DNA of 17,786 bases from assembly GCA_026986135.1 (NCBI GenBank), contig JALSPD010000028.1, positions 1 through 17,786 of the forward strand, in the 5' to 3' direction. The notes under the pieces are model-generated. The model made no database searches. It was not told the origin of the DNA and worked only from the letters and a program-made list of their open reading frames with translations. The first letter of the stretch is position 1. Every line of letters begins with the position of its first letter. Below are positions 14,901 to 17,786 of the stretch, piece after piece. The position numbers were made by a program, and so were the translations under genes. This stretch comes from DHVE2 group archaeon (GTDB taxonomy: Archaea; Thermoplasmatota; Thermoplasmata; Thermoplasmatales; Aciduliprofundaceae).

Positions 14901-16811
14901 ATCGTTATTGAAATCATATGGATATATATCAAACCTATCCGGTACAGAGTCTCCATCCGAATCAGGCAATCTGTAGGATCTCTCCACCGGACAGGCTGAT
15001 CCACCAAAAAGTTCTCCATTTACAGCAAGGTAAAAGTAAAGATGATCACCATTGTAAGATGAATAGTTGGTTATATCAATATTATAATCACCCATCGTGT
15101 AATGGCCAGCAGGATCACGTACATCCATAACAGGATCTGATTTCGTATGCTGCCAGTCCATAAATGAGCCATCCACATGAACCTCATCAGGAATTCTGCC
15201 AATATATGAGCCTCCATCACTGAGATCCACAATCACATAATCTAAATTAACACCCAAATTCACAACACTTACAAATATACTTCTTTCCATAAGATAATTC
15301 CACTGGCACCTGACAGTTAAAAATATTGTTGATTTATTTTTCAGATTTAAATCCAGCTTTGGAAAGATTATCTTCCATCCATCTTTAAGACCCCATGAAT
15401 CGGAAATCATTGTGTCATGGGAATCAAAAACATTATCTCCATCGTCAAGGTAAAGGGCAATCCTGTTCATATCAACAGGAGTTGCCGTACCATTGAACTT
15501 AAATGTTATGTTATCCAAAGTAAAATTTGTTTGTGAAAAGAATTCAAGTTTCAGAACGGGTTCTGTTTCATTGAAATGCACAATGGTGCTATAGCTCTTC
15601 TCGCGAATATAGATTGGAGTACTACCATATTTTGGAACATCAACAACATCAGATCCACCCGCATAATCTGAGGATACTACTACACTCCTGAAATTGTAAA
15701 ACCTGTGGGGTATAAATCCCTCAAGCATATTACCTCTGGAAGCTGCTGCCACATCTCCAATATTAGTAAAACCAGAAAAATCATAATTATCAGTTGAATT
15801 AAAAAGATAGAGAGATCTGCCTACTATGCTACCATTCCATCCATAGATCTCAACCATATACTCTGCACCAATATTATCCACGAGATACCCTGTATTAGAA
15901 TCCATATCCCCATCAATGAAGATGTAGTACCCCGAGGCATTCTGAAAAATCCTTGATCTGGACTGAATGAAAAAATACAATCCCCTTTCAGTTGGGTGAA
16001 ATTTTACAACAGTTATGTCTATATCCCCAGGTGCAGACTTTAAACTGTAATAGGGAACTGCACTTCGCCACTCATCAAAATTACCGTCAATAGAATACGC
16101 AGGTGCACCCTGAAAGAAAAATAGGGATATTAGTGGTGAATAAACAACTACAAAAATTATAACCATGGCGATTAAAAATCGGATTATGGGCGGTGTCTGA
16201 CCGCGTCTTTCACCACCTATACGACCAGTGCCGTTAACAAGCCCGCTACCATTGATTATTCCATTTTTAAAACCATTACTGAAACCATTAACATGCGATC
16301 TGCTTTTCCCATTAGAGAATCCAAGACCATTTATAAGGCCAATACCATTGGTCTGAGTTCTATGATGATATGTAGCCCCATGCAACTTCTCTTCAAGCAC
16401 TGAAGGAGGAATCTCATTTCTTTTTTCATAAAGCTCTTTCGCTCGGCGGTACGCCTCCATTGCCTCCGCATGACGCCCCATTTTCTCAAGAAGTTCACCT
16501 TTGATCTGCCATATCACAGGTGATTCAGGATGGAGCTTGGCTAGTTTCTCATATTCCCTGTATGCACTTTCCAAATCTTCGTCGGATAAAATCCTGCTCC
16601 ATCTCCTCAAGAAATCTCGGGCAACTCCTCCGTGCCTTTTTGTTGCTATAAATTCTTTTAATCTCCTGGCTTCCTCTATAGAGAGTCCAGATATAGCTGC
16701 AATCTCAAAATCTTCGGAATCAAGAAGAGAATCTTCACTACCGTAATATTTGCAGATATAATTTATTTGATCCGATGATAACCCGTAGTCCTTTAGATAA
16801 TCTCTGAGCAC
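11892..16811 (-). CDS. Giant membrane-anchored surface protein: HhH/TPR cytosolic part, Asn-Gly linker, duplicated glycosylated exterior
   Basis: 1,639 residues; I recognise the parts, not the whole. 1-60: helix-hairpin-helix-like (GSEDSLL...AAISGLSIEEARRL). 75-132: TPR-like pair. 155-196: Asn-Gly repeats. 209-233: membrane span. 240-530: IDGNFDEW (CBM9/DOMON-like) beta domain with GAEYMVEIYGWNGS. 545-810: second such domain (VDGSFMDW, GADYMVEMYGTGGS) with inserted Asp-rich loops (617-664). 830-1215 and 1215-1605: a tandemly duplicated module, each ending DGDGxWxxVNSSYD. 1606-1629: VPELQNLMVPLLAVLGLILI then KRKGK, like PEF-CTERM sorting tails, plus ten further residues. By eye about 40 N-x-S/T sequons occur, so it is probably a glycosylated envelope protein. 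The start is GTG at 16811, about 26 bp from a TATA box and leaderless. It may be an S-layer-associated or adhesin-like protein; function unknown. Confidence 0.82.
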   Translation of the reverse strand: MLRDYLKDYGLSSDQINYICKYYGSEDSLLDSEDFEIAAISGLSIEEARRLKEFIATKRHGGVARDFLRRWSRILSDEDLESAYREYEKLAKLHPESPVIWQIKGELLEKMGRHAEAMEAYRRAKELYEKRNEIPPSVLEEKLHGATYHHRTQTNGIGLINGLGFSNGKSRSHVNGFSNGFKNGIINGSGLVNGTGRIGGERRGQTPPIIRFLIAMVIIFVVVYSPLISLFFFQGAPAYSIDGNFDEWRSAVPYYSLKSAPGDIDITVVKFHPTERGLYFFIQSRSRIFQNASGYYIFIDGDMDSNTGYLVDNIGAEYMVEIYGWNGSIVGRSLYLFNSTDNYDFSGFTNIGDVAAASRGNMLEGFIPHRFYNFRSVVVSSDYAGGSDVVDVPKYGSTPIYIREKSYSTIVHFNETEPVLKLEFFSQTNFTLDNITFKFNGTATPVDMNRIALYLDDGDNVFDSHDTMISDSWGLKDGWKIIFPKLDLNLKNKSTIFLTVRCQWNYLMERSIFVSVVNLGVNLDYVIVDLSDGGSYIGRIPDEVHVDGSFMDWQHTKSDPVMDVRDPAGHYTMGDYNIDITNYSSYNGDHLYFYLAVNGELFGGSACPVERSYRLPDSDGDSVPDRFDIYPYDFNNDGVPDDESVIIINGTRYPDVDGDGIPDYPYGEDMWLNTTIPSNFPAPYGGKEVHKYIGPVPTTHIYGYDTLRIYINSDNNVSTGFSLPHFPIGADYMVEMYGTGGSIINASLYTYSAGNWTYLRNISFFKGYHSIELDSGISTLHASSVMILSDWDSDRDLTDSPLVSPDTRGVNVHKQLHLHYNATSQNLEMDTFKGNTGYYVNIKANNYALWVMTPSFAKDFEISSYPVVSLYLVPHPVRFGIFVIIPGLNVSLYVYNFTTEEATLIGYDYNPDISDSGWYNFTVKNTTSIAKGETLVLRVLSTGYSGVLGTTSVDVYFNSTDYDSKIDIPTSTYISVDYLRTYNSSEETDVFDGGEYLIVRAKISDPFGYRDVSAANIFINGPDGLILATNNSMDYESHTTSAKIFYYSLTVPDVPGEYNITVVGYESNGVTSSGVGIFFVRARMAVAIYPDTTLTSSPGKEAWFNISLLNLGNMIDTYVITADESTEHFPFDIYMGSIHLATDSDGDGEWNWVNSSYDVNGSLAITVQPLERINLTIIKHVPYGTWGKSDLLILNASSISNSTVYDDVRLRTNVEVLSLKKALYLNGSSSLSLKHGNSERSVTINYGQSHSWSFSRIYYDINLTGYIVANLYVDAKPSSYSGVAMTVSIYADSTLIGKDEIIGERGARWYQFTIVPRIDTIPKNSEITVKMEVKGYLTSAVVYYDSDAHPSNITIPTSDHIEIRSLYLYNASGKSQTFHAGERVRVVASITSPFGSEDISTAYLNITDPMDSKVLSSTPMTLETSSNGMKVYIYNYDIPEDGLSGYWHVRVDVHDDPILRINATTFFFIPWNVSVDPDHNITTNRSSMDRYFLFNHTITNTGWGANIFEISSISSDGFDIQLIIDGNLAAEDYDGDGTWDFVNSSYDIDGDGNPDTGILLPGHSMNVTLAIRIPGGFKGNETAEVIVYSFLSQSIRDDARDDIHVVPELQNLMVPLLAVLGLILIKRKGKFTPCGVQSQ
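11922..11941 (+). terminator. Pyrimidine/T-rich terminator after alba
   Basis: TTTCCCCTTTCTTTTTATT follows the alba stop codon by two bases, resembling the T-rich intrinsic terminators of archaea. It lies inside the coding region of the convergent gene, where its complement encodes the KRKGK basic cluster of that protein. Confidence 0.5.
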
Positions 16812-16833
16812 ATGAACCCCACTAACGCACCAC

Positions 16834-16841
16834 TATATAAG
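16834..16841 (-). promoter_or_regulatory. TATA box of the giant surface-protein gene
   Basis: The minus strand reads TTATATAG centred about 26 bp before the GTG start at 16811. No ribosome site precedes that codon, so a leaderless mRNA is expected. A T-run just upstream (minus strand, 16848-16857) may end the AbrB transcript. Confidence 0.6.
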
Positions 16842-16887
16842 CTTTCTACAAAAAATTGGGAAATATGTACAGAAATAAGAGAACAAA

Positions 16888-17094
16888 TTACAACTCTACA
16901 TCCTTGAGAACAAGCTTTTTTACAACCATTTCCCCATCCTTGTCCTTCAGAAACACCAGATAATCTCCGCCCTTAATATCAAGGGCCTGCGCTATCTTTT
17001 TCTTCAATGTTATTCTGTACTGACCGTTCTTTGTTTCGGAGACCTTTACCACTTCCCATAGACTATAATCCTTTTTTTCCTTTTTCTCTGCCAT
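16888..17094 (-). CDS. AbrB/MazE-type swapped-hairpin DNA-binding protein
   Basis: 68 residues. After a charged start (MAEKKEKKDYS) the segment VSETKNGQYRITLKKKIAQA, continuing LDIKGGDYLVFLKDKDGEMV, follows the SpoVT-AbrB pattern: strand, G-x-xRITLPxxIxxxL, then GD-x-hydrophobic strand. The usual Pro of RI-(T)-LP is Lys here. Such proteins dimerise and bind AT-rich DNA as transition-state-type regulators, or act as antitoxins. No toxin gene (PIN/VapC or MazF) lies next to it, so a regulatory role is more likely. The ATG at 17094 is about 25 bp from a TATA box (17112-17123), so leaderless. The next gene downstream on the same strand is the giant surface protein, which has its own promoter. Confidence 0.8.
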   Translation of the reverse strand: MAEKKEKKDYSLWEVVKVSETKNGQYRITLKKKIAQALDIKGGDYLVFLKDKDGEMVVKKLVLKDVEL

Positions 17095-17111
17095 AATAAT
17101 GTTTAGGATTT

Positions 17112-17123
17112 ATCATATATAAT
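17112..17123 (-). promoter_or_regulatory. TATA box of the AbrB-type gene
   Basis: The minus strand reads GATTATATATGA centred about 25 bp before the ATG at 17094, predicting a leaderless transcript. It belongs to the 139-bp divergent spacer shared with the gene at 17234; no other clear operator was seen there. Confidence 0.6.
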
Positions 17124-17203
17124 CATTTTGTAACTTTACTTCAAAATCTTAAAAACACACATTAAATTTTCTGCTTCAAACATGAAAACGTACGCGAGGA
17201 AAA

Positions 17204-17214
17204 CATTTAAAAAG
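17204..17214 (+). promoter_or_regulatory. TATA-like element of the HVO_0476-type gene
   Basis: CATTTAAAAAG is centred about 26 bp before the ATG at 17234, which has only a run of C upstream and no ribosome site. A leaderless start is expected. Confidence 0.5.
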
Positions 17215-17233
17215 GTATCACAATCAACCCCCC

Positions 17234-17786
17234 ATGAAATTAACGTGCCCAAACTGTGGAAAAGAAACTAATCATGAAATAGTCTCTTACAAGACCCTGA
17301 AAGACGCTACAGAATATGTGGTTAGATGCAAAAACTGTGGTTACACCTACAAGAAAATAATAAAAGAGAGCAGATTTGTTGATCTAAAGGTAATATGGAG
17401 CTGGAGAGACAAATCACAGGTTAAAAAATACAGTACACTTGAAGATGCAATTCTGTCTGTTGGAGAAGAAATCAAAGTAAACGGCGTAAATTCACTTATA
17501 ACAGCAATTGATGCTGGAGGAAAAAGGGTTAAAAAAGCCATTGCAAAGGATATAGATACACTCTGGGCAAAAAGATTTGATAGGGTCATAGTAAAAATAT
17601 CAGTTAACCGTGGTGAAAGAACGATACCCTATGAAATAGTGGCTCATCCTGACGAGGAATTTTACATCGGGGACATAATTGAGGTTAACCACACTCATGC
17701 TGTAATACATCGCATAAAAACAGAAGAAAGATTCATCCATCGGGGAGGTGCCAGAGCCAGAGAGATAGTAAGAATTTATGCGAAAG
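17234..17786 (+). CDS. HVO_0476-family zinc-ribbon protein (3' end outside the window)
   Basis: 184 codons are open from the ATG to the window edge. The product starts MKLTCPNCGKETNHEIVSYK and has CKNCGY at 32-37, a four-cysteine zinc ribbon (Cys5, 8, 32, 35). A mixed alpha/beta region follows with VNRGERTIPYEIVAHPDEEF and IGDIIEVNHTHAVIHRIKTE, then HRGGARAREIVRIYAK. This layout, a zinc ribbon plus a beta-rich domain of about 200 residues, fits the archaeal HVO_0476 family, conserved in euryarchaea and of unknown function. A nucleic-acid-related role is a common guess for such zinc ribbons. It diverges from the AbrB-type gene. The family name is from memory of the pattern; the zinc ribbon itself is certain. 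Confidence 0.75.
   Translation, partial: MKLTCPNCGKETNHEIVSYKTLKDATEYVVRCKNCGYTYKKIIKESRFVDLKVIWSWRDKSQVKKYSTLEDAILSVGEEIKVNGVNSLITAIDAGGKRVKKAIAKDIDTLWAKRFDRVIVKISVNRGERTIPYEIVAHPDEEFYIGDIIEVNHTHAVIHRIKTEERFIHRGGARAREIVRIYAK

Noticed and set aside
16220..16350. CRISPR-like or DNA tandem repeat encoding the Asn-Gly region
   Set aside because: The periodicity is in the protein only; the DNA units vary in length and codon choice and there is no constant repeat or spacer pattern.
16888..17094. AbrB-type protein as the antitoxin of a toxin-antitoxin pair
   Set aside because: No PIN/VapC-, MazF- or RelE-like gene lies next to it; the flanking genes are a giant surface protein and a zinc-ribbon protein.

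Overview
The window looks like chromosomal DNA of a euryarchaeon, most likely of the Thermoplasmatota and possibly an Aciduliprofundum-type (DHVE2) organism. The archaeal evidence is an Alba chromatin protein, two tRNA-Ala genes without an encoded CCA, TATA boxes about 22-27 bp in front of many start codons (leaderless genes), an HVO_0476-type zinc-ribbon protein and archaeal-style NAD kinase, JAMM and Lrp-like genes. Placement below that level is inference from gene content and moderate GC.

Layout. 1-591 is the 5' part of a MATE exporter (minus), diverging from a Cys-rich orphan gene (655-1128, plus). An operon-like minus-strand run, 3078-1152, encodes an inositol monophosphatase/NADP-phosphatase-like protein, NAD kinase and a JAMM metalloprotease, with overlapping or nearly abutting ends. 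Two tRNA-Ala genes, anticodons CGC (3140-3213) and UGC (4448-4521), flank two small membrane-protein genes: a double-anchored beta-rich protein and a PsiE-family protein. A YlbF-like and a DUF302 gene (minus) diverge from a glycerophosphodiester phosphodiesterase across one palindromic TATA box. A two-module winged-helix regulator (6116-7150, minus) diverges from a very large RND/MMPL-type transporter (7305-11597). Alba follows. A 1,639-residue membrane-anchored surface protein (11892-16811, minus) converges on alba and overlaps it. An AbrB-type protein and the start of an HVO_0476 zinc-ribbon gene close the window.

How the genes may work together. The IMPase/NADK pair plausibly sets the NAD/NADP balance. 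The divergent regulator is the natural candidate controller of the RND protein. The RND protein and the 1,639-residue protein are both dominated by Asn-rich, sequon-rich exterior domains with Asp-rich calcium-type loops, so about half of the window is devoted to envelope proteins. The most unusual object is the 1,639-residue protein. It has a cytosolic helix-hairpin-helix-like and TPR region, an Asn-Gly repeat linker, one membrane span, a duplicated exterior and a C-terminal sorting-like anchor. No CRISPR array, IS element, prophage or rRNA was seen. No stretch above about 155 bases lacks a gene or RNA.
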